Assembly: GCA_027946555.1 (NCBI GenBank)
Contig: JAPEVC010000128.1
Coordinates: forward strand, 1 to 64,000
Direction of reading: 5' to 3'
DNA: 64,000 nucleotides
Source: Gnomoniopsis sp. IMI 355080
Taxonomy: Eukaryota; Ascomycota; Sordariomycetes; Diaporthales; Gnomoniaceae
Positions within the stretch are counted from its first letter, which is position 1, and each line of letters opens with the position of its first letter. The translations under genes were made by a program, and so were the position numbers. Positions 47,259 to 58,951 of this stretch are shown one piece after another. The notes under the pieces are model-generated. The model saw nothing but the letters and a program-made list of their open reading frames with translations, made no database searches and was not told the origin of the DNA.

Positions 47259-49756
47259 ATGGCCGTCATGGACGAGAGAATGTGCGTTGTTGTTTGTCTA
47301 TATCACGCGTTGCAGCGTGCAAGAAAACCCGGTTGCCCATTCCTCCTATCTGGGTTGACAAAAAGCCCTGCAGTTGACTGATGGGAACTCGCATGTAGAT
47401 ATCATCCGACCGACGCCCTTATTCTCCCAAAACCCCGACGACACTACCGCGTTGGCCTACGCTGCGAGTACGTTCTCGACCCAATTGGATTCAGACTCCA
47501 GCATCAGCACGAGTTACTAACAAGCATGTTTCAGGCACTGGCAACTGCGGTCGCAAATCGGCCTCACCTCCCCACGACAAGTTTACTATGTGGCTGGCAA
47601 CGGAAACAACCAAGTCCACAAGCTTGATACCACCGAGCACGAAAGCGAGCTTGTCAAGATCTTGACCTTTTCGCCCCGCTGTCTCGTCGTCAAGAAAGGG
47701 TGGATATGTTGTGGTGGCGAGAGCGGCGAGTTTGTCGCCTTCCAGGTGGATGACGCCCGTGAGACACGCCAGCACCCCCGAGTCGATGCCGCACATGCCG
47801 CATCTTCGATGAGCCCTATACAACAATATGTCGAGTACGGCGGGCCCCGATCAAACGATGTACTCGACGCTTTTCGCGACCCTATGCACGGGCTACCCTC
47901 TGAGGATCGCCTACAGCTAGCTTTGGACTCTGTTCCTGGCGAAAATGAAACGATGCCTGCCTTGATCCCCCCGAGCCCTCGACCAGATGTCAACACAGAG
48001 CACAAGACCCTTGTTGCTAACTCCAAGGCCTTTGGCAAGGAGCGGATCAACTGTATCACCCTCTGGTTCCCTCCCACCTCTACGGACAGCCACTACAGCG
48101 GCGTATACTCTGAGTCTGTGGCGGTCCTTGCAAACAACGACAAACATGTCACTGTCGTAGGGCTGGAGAATCAAGAGGCAATGGACGAGCTCTCGTACCC
48201 TGACTTTGTAAACCGGGCTCTGATATCGCCAGACGGCCGGCTACTCGCCGCAATTTGTGACGATCCATATCTGTATGTCCATCAGCGGGTTCCTAAGCAA
48301 GGCGCTACCCATGGAATCTTTACTCGGAAAAATTTGGCAGATTTTGAGTGGAAACTTTGTGCCAAGGTTCACCTCAAGAGCCAACGCAAGGAAGATCGAT
48401 CTGATCAGCGGGGCAGCTTTGCGGCCTGTTTCTCAAACACTGGCCGGTACCTCGCAGTGGGCACGCAGTATGGAGTTATTTCCGTCTTTGAGACAGCTGC
48501 CTTTTCAGAACCTAGCCTCGATCCGCTCATCACCACCTTCACGACATCGAGGCCCAAAGAGGATGTGGGAGCAGTTCGTGACATGGCGTTTTGTCCTGGA
48601 CCCTTCGACCTGTTGGCATGGACAGAACACCGTGGCCGTGTCGGCGTTGCTGACATTCGAAGCAACTACGGGTCCAGGCAAATTCTGGATCTCAGCCAAT
48701 ACGACGACTACGAGCAGATCATGGTTACGGAAAAGGGTTCTATTGACCCGCGCCTGCTAGACCGAACTGGAGATGGTCTCTTGACCATGGCGGATTCTAC
48801 CGACGCGGCTGCGGCCCGGCGACTGGCGAGACGCCCAACCACAGAACGCCAAGCAGGCGAGCGCTCTGCGACGGAATATAATCCCCAGCCTCTTGTGCCG
48901 GAGGAGACCATGGTTCTTGAGGCCCTCACGGCCCATCGGCGACGGCGCGACCAAATTGCGGCCGAGGCCGCTCGTCGCAACGACCCAGCCGCCGGGACCA
49001 GAATGCTCGAGCGCCTGCAAAACCGGACTTCATCATCCCGCGACCCTGCATTCTTCAGGGAGTCCAGGAACACCAGCCGGGTGAGTGAGATGGAACAAGC
49101 CCGCGAGCTGATTAGAAATGTCAATCGGTTGAACGATTTGGACCGTGCGGAGCGTCTTCGTGCCCGGCGTGCTGTCCAGACAGCCGAGACGAACTTGGTG
49201 GCGTCTGTTCAGAGCGCTGCTAATGCTGTGGCTGCTTTACGAACAATGCGCAACCAAGCCGGCCAAGTCGTGCTCCCGATCCCACAGAGCAATGTACCTG
49301 CCCGGCCCAACTCAAACTCAGACGCCACTGACCTTGAGACCTTGTACCAGAATTTCGAGATGCTGGGTCCCTACCATGAACCTGGACAGGGTGGGGAAAC
49401 GAGCGGGAGGGATCCTCATGTCCTGGCATCAGTCTGGAGCAACATGCTTCGCAGCCGAGATACGGACAGCGAGCCCTTGATCACTGCGATCAATCCTCGT
49501 ACGACCCGCACCCGGCTCGCCGATCGGGCTGCCGCGCTGAACATGGGCCGCATCGATCATGAGCATGATGACACGGCCGGTCTGGCGTGGAGCGAGGATG
49601 GACGTGTCCTGTAAGTACAAGTCTTGACAATCATTTTTTGTTGCATGCTAACCAGCAACTCCCGTTCTTAGCATCATAGGTGCCGATGATGGCATCTACG
49701 AATTCCATGTCAACACATTCAGCAGGAAGATGTTCCCCAGCATCACCATGCGTTGA
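47259..49756 (+). CDS. DUF2415 WD40-like protein, 750 aa
   Basis: Four exons: 47259-47281, 47399-47467, 47535-49610 and 49672-49756. The first exon is only 23 nt (MAVMDERI). Splicing gives YHPTDALILPKPRRHYRVGL...HWQLRSQIG, then WD40-type strands (VYYVAGNGNNQVHKLD, GWICCGGESGEFVAFQV, YLAVGTQYGVISVF). The segment DMAFCPGPFDLLAWTEHRGRVGVADIR is the hallmark of the DUF2415 family, found across ascomycetes. A helical, Arg/Glu-rich middle (about residues 420-560) looks coiled or disordered. The last exon closes a final blade, AGLAWSEDGRVLIIGADDGIYEF. Function of the family is not established; a scaffold or nuclear role would be a guess. The DUF2415 assignment is from memory of the motif. Confidence 0.87.
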
Positions 49757-50214
49757 GCAAAACAAAGCAACGTTTGCAATCAATTTCTTCCTCAATTTCT
49801 CCTGCAAGGCGATGGTTGAGTTCTTTCGACATTCACGGCGTACTCGGGAGTACGGCACTTATACGGCATTTGCGGGCTGGAGGCGTTCGGATTGTGCTCG
49901 ATACTCGGTGATTGGGTCTGCCTGGTGGTGGTTTTGTCCCTTTTTCACTACCCTATGATTCGAGTCTGCAGTCGACAAAAGCTCATCTGACTTTGTATAT
50001 ACGCTCTCAGATACGGCGTTGGTATTGTGTTTGGTTCTACTAACGGATGGGCCTTGATTGCACTGGCCTCGAACATCAGCGACGAGTAGATAATCCAAAC
50101 GAGGGCATGAGGCTGTATTGGGGCAAAGGACATATAGCCTCTTCTCACATACTACTCACACTGAAATTTGTATGAAAATGTTTGATCTTTTATGCTGATA
50201 TGTCTTGTCATCCG
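49757..50214. other. Convergent 3' spacer
   Basis: About 0.46 kb between the DUF2415 gene and L2HGDH, which converge. It should carry both 3' UTRs; nothing else is visible. Confidence 0.5.
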
Positions 50215-51713
50215 CTATTCATACATCAGACTCTCTACCTTCTCTCCGATCGCTAAACAGCTCGTCAATCCCGGGCTCTCAATACCCAACAAGTTCACCC
50301 AACCCCCATAGCCCTCCTCCTTCCTCACCACGAAATCATTGAAGCCCTTGCCGCCATCCATCACTGCTCCCCTGGGCGCCAGCTTGGGTCGAATACCTGC
50401 ATAGTCCGGACTCAGTGCGGCCACGTCCACCTCGGGCAAATACCGCTGGATCTCGCCCACTGCCTCTGCCATACGCGCGCTGTTGACGGCCAAGTCCGCC
50501 GGCGAGTCGACCCATTCGACGTCGGGCCCGAACTTGATGCGCCCGCCCATGTCCAGCGTCAGGTGCGTGCCCAGTCCACCATGGCCCGGTTCCGGCGCAG
50601 GGTAGATGAGCGTGCCGACGCGCGGCGAGCTGGCCGCATACGAGAAGTAGTTCCCTTTGGCGTAGTACAGCCGCTTGTGCTGCTGGGGCGGCACGACTAG
50701 GTTGTACACGTCCATGCAACCCAGGCCGGCCGAATTCACTACCGTCGCGGCGGTGATGGTGCTCGCCTCGCCTGTTGTTGCGTCCTTGACGGAGATCTCC
50801 CACCCGGCAGTCCCTGGTGCGTCGGACGGACTATGCGGCGGGACCGGCGCCAGGCCGACGACATTGGAGCCCGGCGAAAAGACACCGCCGGCATCCTCAA
50901 AGTGACCCAGCAGCGCGACCATGAGCGCATGACTGTCCACGATGCCGGTGGTAGGCGACTCGAGACAGCCGGTCTCGGCGCGGACGGCGGGCTCGCGGGC
51001 GGCCATTTCGGCGGCGCCGAGCCAGCGGACGGGGACGCGGTTGGCGAGGGTGTCGGTGCAGTGGCGGTAGACGCCCTCGAGGGCCTCGCGCTGGGCAGCG
51101 GTCTGGGCGACGATCCACTTGCCGGTGTTGCGGTGGGGTACGTTGTGGGCGGCGCAAAAGTCGTAGAGCATCTCTTTACCGCGGATGCACAGGTCGGTCT
51201 TGAGGGTGGTGGCGCCGTAGTAGATGCCGGCGTGGATGACCTCGGAGTTGCGCGAGGAGGTCTCTGTGCCGGGGTGGAGGTGGCGCTCGAGGAGGAGGGT
51301 GGATGGGGAGCGTTTGGCGAGGGCGCGGGCGGTGGCTAGGCCTACTGCGCCGGCGCCTATTACCTGGTTGTTGTCATTACCTGCTGTTTCTTATCACGGA
51401 GGGATTCTATGTGATGGGAGGGGGGTTTGAGATGCCTTCGCATGAGACGAGCAGATGAATGAGGTTGAGTGAATCTTCTCACCACCGAGACCTGAATTCC
51501 GCCAGGGTACAGTCCATCTCATGATATACACATTCCATGACTATAAAGACTTACCACATGCTCAAAATCCACCCGTCGTGCCGTCGTGCTCGAGAACAGC
51601 CTCGCAGGCGCAGTCACAGTTGGGCTTGTGCAGCCCCTACCAGGACCACGGAATAGACGACCGGCGCATTTCCGGGCGTTGAGCACCTCTCTCGTCACTG
51701 ATCTTGAGAACAT
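50215..51713 (-). CDS. L2HGDH: L-2-hydroxyglutarate dehydrogenase, mitochondrial, 435 aa
   Basis: Two exons: 51713-51555 and 51363-50215. This FAD enzyme oxidises L-2-hydroxyglutarate, a side product of malate dehydrogenase, to 2-oxoglutarate and passes electrons to the respiratory chain. The Arg/Ser-rich N-terminus with RLFSSTTARR is a mitochondrial presequence. The FAD fold VVIGAGAVGLATARAL is created by the splice (FEHV/VIGAGA), followed by the ERH acid. The family signatures SSRNSEVIHAGIYY, TGIVDSHALM, YYAKGNYF and YAGIRPKL are all present. It ends NLLGIESPGLTSCLAIGE, the usual C-terminal FAD contact. The length is near that of human L2HGDH. The 191-nt intron is longer than most in the window. 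A TTG 24 bases upstream is in frame but is not a credible start. Confidence 0.94.
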
Positions 51714-52207
51714 GTCGACGTCTATCGATCCATTCAATTTCCTTCAAAATTTTCAGAAAATCAGACAATTGGAAGAGTCCTTCTTTTTGTGTGTAGGAGG
51801 TTGATGGAGCCTCGCGATGACGCAATCCTCCGGATATCCACTTTGCAGAATGGGAACGATGTTAAGCAAAAATGGCTCTCACACATACGCTCATTGCTTG
51901 AAGGTGGTTGGGCGAAGGGTGAGTGAGAGGTATGTATTTTCAATCACTTAAACTGCAGTTGTAGGTCGTGGTGGACATGCTGGCAGCGGAATCGGAGATG
52001 CAAGTCGTTATTCAAGTTCTCAGGCCCGGATGGGGGGCCGGCTCCTATAACTTCTTGTGTAGGTAGTCTCTAGGCACATGCACACAACCGCAGCACACAA
52101 ATCAGCAACTTTCCGTTACCGTTGAGATTTTTACGTTCTAATAGCACTTCGAAGGAATACATAAGAAACCAACCCAAGGAATCGCTCAGTCAGTCCTGAG
52201 TCTCTGA
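51714..52207. promoter_or_regulatory. Promoter of L2HGDH and 3' region of the AAA gene
   Basis: About 0.5 kb between two leftward genes. No open frame of note and no obvious TATA element. Confidence 0.45.
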
Positions 52208-55200
52208 TCACTCTCTGCGAGTCTTGCTCTTCTTCTTCTTCTTCTTCTTGGTTTTCTCCACAATCTTGACCGACAACTCTTCAGACTCACTTCCAGACTC
52301 GCCTTCACCGTCACTGTTGGAAGAGCCATTATCTGACGCTTTCTCAGAAGACTCTTCTTCATCCGACGAGGTCTCAGCAACCTTTTGTGTACTCTTCTTC
52401 TTTGCCTTGCGCTTATTAGCCTTCTTAGCAGCAGCCTTCGAGCTGCTGCCCTTTGTCCGTCGCCGTTTTCCCGACTCCGAGTCTGAGTCTGATTCCTCAT
52501 TCTCCTCATCATTCCTCTGGTCATTCTCTCGTGCTCGGTCTTGGTCACTGCGTCTTGTCTTTTTGAGGTACTCGTCAAAGTGTTCACTTGCTTCGGCGAC
52601 CTTTTCGAAGTGCGCAGCCTTTAGCAGGGGACCATTGGGTCCCTCGTGCTCTAGATTGTCCCAATCTGCCAGAGCTACAGCAGTTTGGAATGCATTCTTG
52701 ATTTGACGGCCGTTCCAGCGGTTGGATTTGTTCCCAGTCTTCCAATGGCGGCGGGCGAAATCCTCGATCTCTCTGGGGTTAAATCGAACTCGGAGTTTGG
52801 GATCGAGAGTGGCGTTACGCTCTTCTAGAGACTTCAGGTTCATCTGCCATATCTTGAAAGTGTTCTCCTTGTTCAGCAAAGGATAATACAATGCGCAATG
52901 CACCCTGGATTTGATAGCCTCGTCGAATGATCCGACCCGGTTTGTGGTCAGAATGAGGATGCCAGAATAGTACTCCAAGACCCTGAGGAAGACTATGAGA
53001 ACGTCAGTCCGCAATTGTTCGAGTGAGTCCTGAATGTAGTGAGATCTCACCAGAGACAAGGCTGCTTTGTCTGATATTCCCAGCCTCACGTGTACTGAGG
53101 AAAACGTCCGCTTCGTCGAGTAGCAACACACAGTCCCACTTCCTTGCAAGGTCGAAGTACTTTTCGAGATTTCTCTCAACTTCCTGGGCTGTCTCCCCTC
53201 CAATGTCACCACAAGTGATGGGGAAGAGGGGTTTGCCCACATTGGCTGCTACACACTCAGCAGTAGATGTCTTGCCTACCCCAGGCGCTCCATGGAGTAG
53301 AATAATCAGGCCTCGCCCCTTACCCTTGACAACATCAAACTCATGTAGTAGACTAGTCGCTATTCTTCCGGATGGCTCACCTGAGCCTAACTTTCGGGCA
53401 TGCGTTTTGACAAGAGCGCGGACAATGTCTTTGTGTCCTGGAGGCAGCACCAGTTTCTCGAAACCGTCATCTTTGCCTGGTTCAAGTCTTGGCACTTCAC
53501 GAACCAAATCGACATGTAGGGGATCTGATCCTTACTGATGTTTAGTCAAAATTATATGGCAGTTGTCAGAAGAAGAAACAATCGAGCTTACACCATTTAC
53601 GGTTCAGAAGTGCGTATCCATAGACCGTGGGTGGAAGAAGCCTGTAGCACTGAGGGGATATGTCCCCTGGCTGTCGAGGTTGAAGGAGTGGGTTATCAGA
53701 GGACCAAGACAGCCAATAGTCTTTCATGTCTTCGTCGTTTTGGTAGAAAAATTGGCCATCATAGTCCACGTCCCGGTCCTCCTGGTTAGGTGTTTCCAGG
53801 ACACCGCCTTCGAAAGATGTGGTTGGGATTTTATTGCGGTAGGCCAAGTGAAAATCAATAATTACATCTCCTTCGATCTAATTGGTGGTTTCAATCAAAA
53901 TATCAGTCTATAAGGTTGATCGATGGGCTGCAAAGACAACTGTGCGTGGCTCTCTGAACTGACCTCTTCCGGTGTGTCAAATTTCCCTACCTCACGAATA
54001 CTGAGACCGTTGTACCTCCGGTGGCTTGGCTGGGTTAACTTCTCATACTTCATGCCTCTCTCCTGAAGTAGATCCGACAATGGTTTTCCATCCTGATCTT
54101 GATCATCGGGCCTCGCAAAGGCCATCGGATATACGGGCAGGGAGGCGATAGCCCTTACACCGTCGTATGGCTTGATTCGCAATACATTCGCAACAGGTCT
54201 GTACTCCACTCCATCGAACTCAATATGAAAACAGTCAATAATCAAGTCAGATGTCCTTCCTCGAAATGCTTTTCTAGCCCTGCGTCGCCTTTCGAACTGC
54301 CTCAACGTGTTCCTGCCGCCGGTAACCTGCAAAACCCGGTAAAGCTGAACATATGGCTGTCTAGTGCAAATTTCTTGTCCAGGGGTAAAAAGATGCCATA
54401 GATGTAAAAATGGTAGCTTTTGTATTGTACCGGACTTTATTTGTTGGTAGTCTTTGACGAGCCCGTGCAAGTCGTGGTCCAGAAAGTGGATGAGTGTCCG
54501 AAAGCCATCTAGAAGCTGTCTCGACCTCTCTATATCATCGTCGGTCCGGTCTACCACTTGGATGGCGTCAGCGCTGCGTTGAACAGCACTGTGGTGAGGA
54601 TTGTCCCGAGCAATCTTGGCGAATTCAGATTCGAGCTCCCGAAGTCTTTCCCTGAATCTCTGCTCATGAGGAATGAATTGCCGATAAGGCATACAATGCG
54701 TCTCGTAGGACAGGGCAGGTGGGAACCTCGCAGTCAACCTGCCTAACTCGTCAAATAAACGTCTGTCTGAAATCTGAAATCGCGGAGGACTCCCCTTCCC
54801 ATGTGCTCTCAATTCCTCTGCTGTCATGCTCGAATTGATGTTAGCGGCCGACGATGCAACATAAAGATAGCAGTCGTCCGCAGCCTCTTGACATTCATTC
54901 CAGAAATCATCGGCGACATATATAATTCCCGGTGCTCTGACAAAGCGTCCTTCAGATACCTTCCGTGCGTTCGAAACGCGCTCAACCCAACGCTTTCCAA
55001 CGGACGAGTCAGGCGAATAATCAGCGGATGAGATCGAAACAACGTCTGCCTGGCCCTCGTCATCATCGAAGGCCACTGCCGAACCCAAGCGCTCAGTAGT
55101 CTCGAATGCCGGCGTTTCAATCGGTGTCAATTCCAGCTTTGTAGAGTCTATAGGTGGTTCAGGTGCGGGAATAGGGTCACTATCAGCCCCTCGGGACGTA

Positions 55201-55370
55201 GGAGCTTCTGTGAGGTCCTCATTCTTTCCAGTGCTTGCTGAGCATTCGGGCTCTGACATATTTCTGGCGTCGATTTCATGAGCCACTGGCGGGAATTTCC
55301 GGGTGGTGAAAGGCGCTTCTGTGTCCTCAATCACTTCTGCGGGTGTTTCTGTGGGTTTGTCGGGGGGCAT
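52208..55370 (-). CDS. Fungal AAA ATPase with N-terminal DUF7025-like region, 983 aa
   Basis: Four exons: 55370-53964, 53877-53592, 53524-53051 and 52992-52208. An acidic, disordered N-terminus (to about residue 130) is followed by a large region with LYRVLQVTGG, DCFHIEFDGVEYRPV and VIIDFHLAYR; I take it to match the DUF7025 type found before AAA domains in ascomycetes. The single AAA module has Walker A GAPGVGKTS (about residue 640), Walker B VLLLDEADVF, sensor LTTNRVGSFDEAIKSR, and winged-helix contacts. The C-terminal 130 residues alternate acidic/Ser blocks with Lys runs (seven Lys near the end), suggesting a nuclear or nucleolar protein. The third splice gives SSLVSVFLRVLEYYSGILILTTN, as in relatives. 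The substrate is unknown; these genes are numerous and variable in filamentous fungi. Confidence 0.9.
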
Positions 55371-56196
55371 GATGTATCCGTCATGCTAAATATACCTTGG
55401 GGAAAGGGAAAGGAGTCCAAGAGGAGGACCAGCGATATTCACTATGTGGGAAACAGGCGCCCGTGAGCAATGCGGCTCAAGAAGCTTATAACCGTGGCGA
55501 GAATGGAGGAGCCGATGGCAGAATGTATGCGAGAACACGTTGACAAGGAGCCGTTGAGGATACCCCTATTATGTAGTTTGGACGTTCTTGCATTCAATAG
55601 CTCGCGGTTGACTGCCTTGATTGGATACAAGTGCACCATTCTCGAAGAGAATGGGTGTGCGGAACGTATGCAGGCTGCTCATAATCAAGGCAACCCGGAG
55701 GTGAGATGTGGAGCTCCAGGCATCCGCACTCATCAATCGTATGGCCGCAGCTGGGCCGCCGCCGTATAGTATGTGTGTGCTTGCCGCCGCGGGGGAGACA
55801 GGCACCGTGTATGCACAGGAAGCACTGTTCTGGAATCGTTTCGGACGCCCGATTTCTAATGTGCTTCTTCAGAGCACAGGGTGCGTGTTGAGCTATTCGT
55901 CCAAGGTCATGTGGTGGTGGCTGCAATGTAGCCTCAGCCACCCACACTTCATGTCAACTTGAGCTGATGATACCCATGCATGTCAGATTGCCCACTGAGA
56001 GAGTCTGCGGAACATGATGAGGCAAATGAGGTACTGAGGCGAGTCTTCTCATACTTACAGCCTCGCTGGATCCTCGACACCGTCATTTACAGATTTAAAG
56101 TACAAAAACTGGCCCATTCATTCAGAGAAAGAAAGGACAGGACAGAGCATCGCGGTCTTGGGAAAGTGTCGTAGGCGTACACAACTCAAGCCTGTC
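55371..56196. promoter_or_regulatory. Divergent spacer, AAA gene / DUF7708 gene
   Basis: About 0.83 kb between two divergent start codons. Overlapping short frames on both strands (up to about 117 codons) have no domain and no splice context, so none is called. Confidence 0.45.
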
Positions 56197-58580
56197 ATGG
56201 AAGAGCCTAGTCTTCTTCACAATTCCTCCAAGGGAACCAAGGGTTTGCAGGAGCTTCTACAACAGGACAATGTGATCAAGCAGCAGGTCCACGATACAGT
56301 CAACAAATATGCAACACTACCTGGCCCGCATGGGGCCCTTGATGAGTTCCTTCACCCAAAATTACAAACAACACAGTGTCCGGACCCCGCGAATACTGCA
56401 CCTCAGCAACAGCAACTAGTACCAATAGATGCGCAAGAGACGGCTGAAAGGTAGGATGTTGCAAACCCGTGGTTGTGTCGTATGTGATACTCTTGTATCG
56501 GGCTAATTCACTCTTTTAGCAAAAGTGGCTCAAAAGTTGTTGCTAGGGATAAGGAAGAAGAATTTATGGAGGCCATCAAGCTATATGAAGATAATGCAAA
56601 AGAGAAATACAAGACTGGTGTCGATCTGAATTCTACGCATACTATCAAAGAGCTATGGACTATTGTAGACGAGGAGGTACAGAACTATCACGACAAGGAA
56701 AAGAAAGGAGTATGGGGCAAAATCAGACTCGCATTCAGAAAGCTCGGGGACGGCGGCGATGCGGTCCAAGGATGGCTAGGACTTGTTCCATCAGAGTCCA
56801 ATTACATGTCCATTGTTTGCGGGGGACTGAAGCTCATCATCAAGGTAAGTCATGGGAACATTCGCGGAGCCAAGATTCAGGACCTTCATCCTCACTGAAA
56901 CCGTTCAAACCAGGCGGCGGCACGCATGCGAAATGTGGCAAAGGAGATCTTGGACGCTCTGCATGCGATTCCTTCTATTTTGACTGGAGCACGGCGGGTA
57001 CTGAATGTCTTCCGAGACCAAGAGATACTCAAAGACAAAAGCAAGGCTTTGTACAATTCGATCCTCACAGCCATGGGCCATATGCTGGAGTACCTAAGGC
57101 GGAAATCGACTCGGAAGATGCTCAAGGTCGTTTTCAAACAGCAAAGTTTCGAGGCTGATCTTCTGACCAAGATCGAGGACATCACAAAAGCAAGAAACGA
57201 GTTCAATGAAGAATCTGAACTCTGCCATAAGGAGGTCTTGCAGAAATTGGGAGAAGACAGCAGTCGAAACACAGATGAAGTGGCGAAACTAGCGGAGGTT
57301 CTGTCTGTCTACAGCGATGAGCAGAAACGTTCTCAACAAGCAATCTTTGAATGCGTCGAGGGGCTGTCAAAAGGGATCAATGACATGAAGAGAGATCTCA
57401 AAGATGTCCCGCTTAAGACGGCGCGGGCAATTCTGGAATTGCTACGTGCTAGCCCGACTGCCTTGGAACATGTTATTCAGATGAGTATGTTGACTCGCTT
57501 CCAAGTTCGCTTGCTTTCCGAGATTTTCGTTCGTCAGCTAATTCACCACAGATCAACCGCTCGATGGACCCGACAACACTGGGGATACTGGAGTGATACG
57601 TCGAGCCTCCGTCGTCGACGTCGTCAAGAGCCGGAGTCGCAGTGAGTTATAACCTTTTTTGGTCATCGAGAGAGTAATCAAGGGACTGACAATTGGCATT
57701 TACGACAGAGACTGCAAGCCCAACACGAGAAACCCTTCTTTCCAAACTCGACTACGACCGCAATGCGATCCGCAAGGACATTGCCATCAACTACAGACTC
57801 GGCGCCGACCTCTCCAAAGACGACCAAGAACGAAGCCTCCACGTCATCAAATCAACACAGCTAGCCGAGTGGGTGCAGAGTGACCGATCAGCCGTCCTGA
57901 TCGTCAACGGCCACGCCAAGAAAGTCACACGCAAATCCGCCATGAGCTTCGTCTGTGCCCGCCTCGTCTACGCTTTGAACGAGATCCGATGCGGCGGCGG
58001 TGGTAATGGGCAAGGTGAAAGCTCCTCCAGTAGGCGACGGGCTGAGGAAAGGCCAGACGTGATTCCGTTGTACTTTGCCTGCGGCCAACACACCTCGCTC
58101 GAGGAAAGTTGGGAGTCTCCGAGTGGTGTGGTGAATAGCCTGTTGGCACAGCTTCTGACGCACTGCAAGGACATCAACCTCACAAATTTGCCAAAGCTTG
58201 GGCGCAACTTTGATAACTCGGATATTGAAGATTTTATTCGTCTTTTCAAGAGAGTCATTGCTCATCTGCCTGCAGAAACGACCATCTTCTGCGTGCTTGA
58301 CGGACCATCCTTCTATGCAGATATGGACGACACTTCTGAAGACGCGGAGATTCTTCTCGCGGGGCTTGTCAAACTCGCAAGTAAGGCCTCCCGGAAGCAA
58401 CCTGTCTTTAAGCTGCTGCTCACAGCGCCGAATCGGCTGCGAGTTCCCGTGGACTCGTCGTCTGGGAGGCTGAGCACATTGAATGTACCAAGCACTTTGC
58501 GCAATACGGGAGGGTTCACAGCAATGAAGTGGAATATGGGAGTTGGCCAGAAACTGAATGAGATGGCCGAGGAAGGATAA
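56197..58580 (+). CDS. DUF7708-type STAND-like protein without an intact P-loop, 703 aa
   Basis: Five exons: 56197-56450, 56520-56844, 56914-57484, 57552-57641 and 57709-58580, all joined in frame. The region VQGWLGLVPSESNYMSIVCGGLKLII/AAARMRNVAKEILDALHAIP, about residues 160-220, resembles the N-terminal DUF7708 domain that precedes NACHT and ankyrin parts in many fungal NLR-like proteins. A long helical segment follows. The C-terminal third begins SDRSAVLIVNGHAKKVTRKSAMSFVCARLVYAL, where an NTPase P-loop would be expected, but no GxxxxGK[ST] is present. It then reads VIPLYFACGQHTS, SLLAQLLTHC and FCVLDGPSF, which recall NACHT-like beta strands. The protein ends without repeats. Role is unknown; self/non-self or incompatibility functions attach to some relatives only. 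ATG 56197 is preferred over an in-frame TTG at 56158. Confidence 0.78.
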
Positions 58581-58951
58581 TTTCTCAGTGAGGTCAATGT
58601 TCGGGTTGTATAAAGCTAGGACTCGGATTGCGATAGGCCTAGTATATATATATGTTCTGTTATTTGGTATTTGTTCTCTTTATATGATACTACGTACAGC
58701 ACCCAAATCCATATTCGTGTCTCGTTTCCGTCACCCTTGACCATGGTGCAAATGCACTCACGATCGCCTTTTTGTTTCTTTCTCTCCTTCTCGTCCGAAA
58801 AAGCAAATGGTATCTCCCCCGATTTTTTTCACCCTATGACGAGCTACAGATCCACCTCACAGCTTGTCTCTGTTGCCGTCGCCCTTACTAAAAGAAAAAA
58901 CAAAACTTCAACTCACACTCTCGCCTTTCAGGTACGCACGTTGATTATTCC
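58581..58951. other. Convergent 3' spacer
   Basis: About 0.37 kb between the DUF7708 gene and CHO2 stops. It is AT-rich on the left (TATATATATA near 58642-58651) and shows no gene. Confidence 0.5.
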
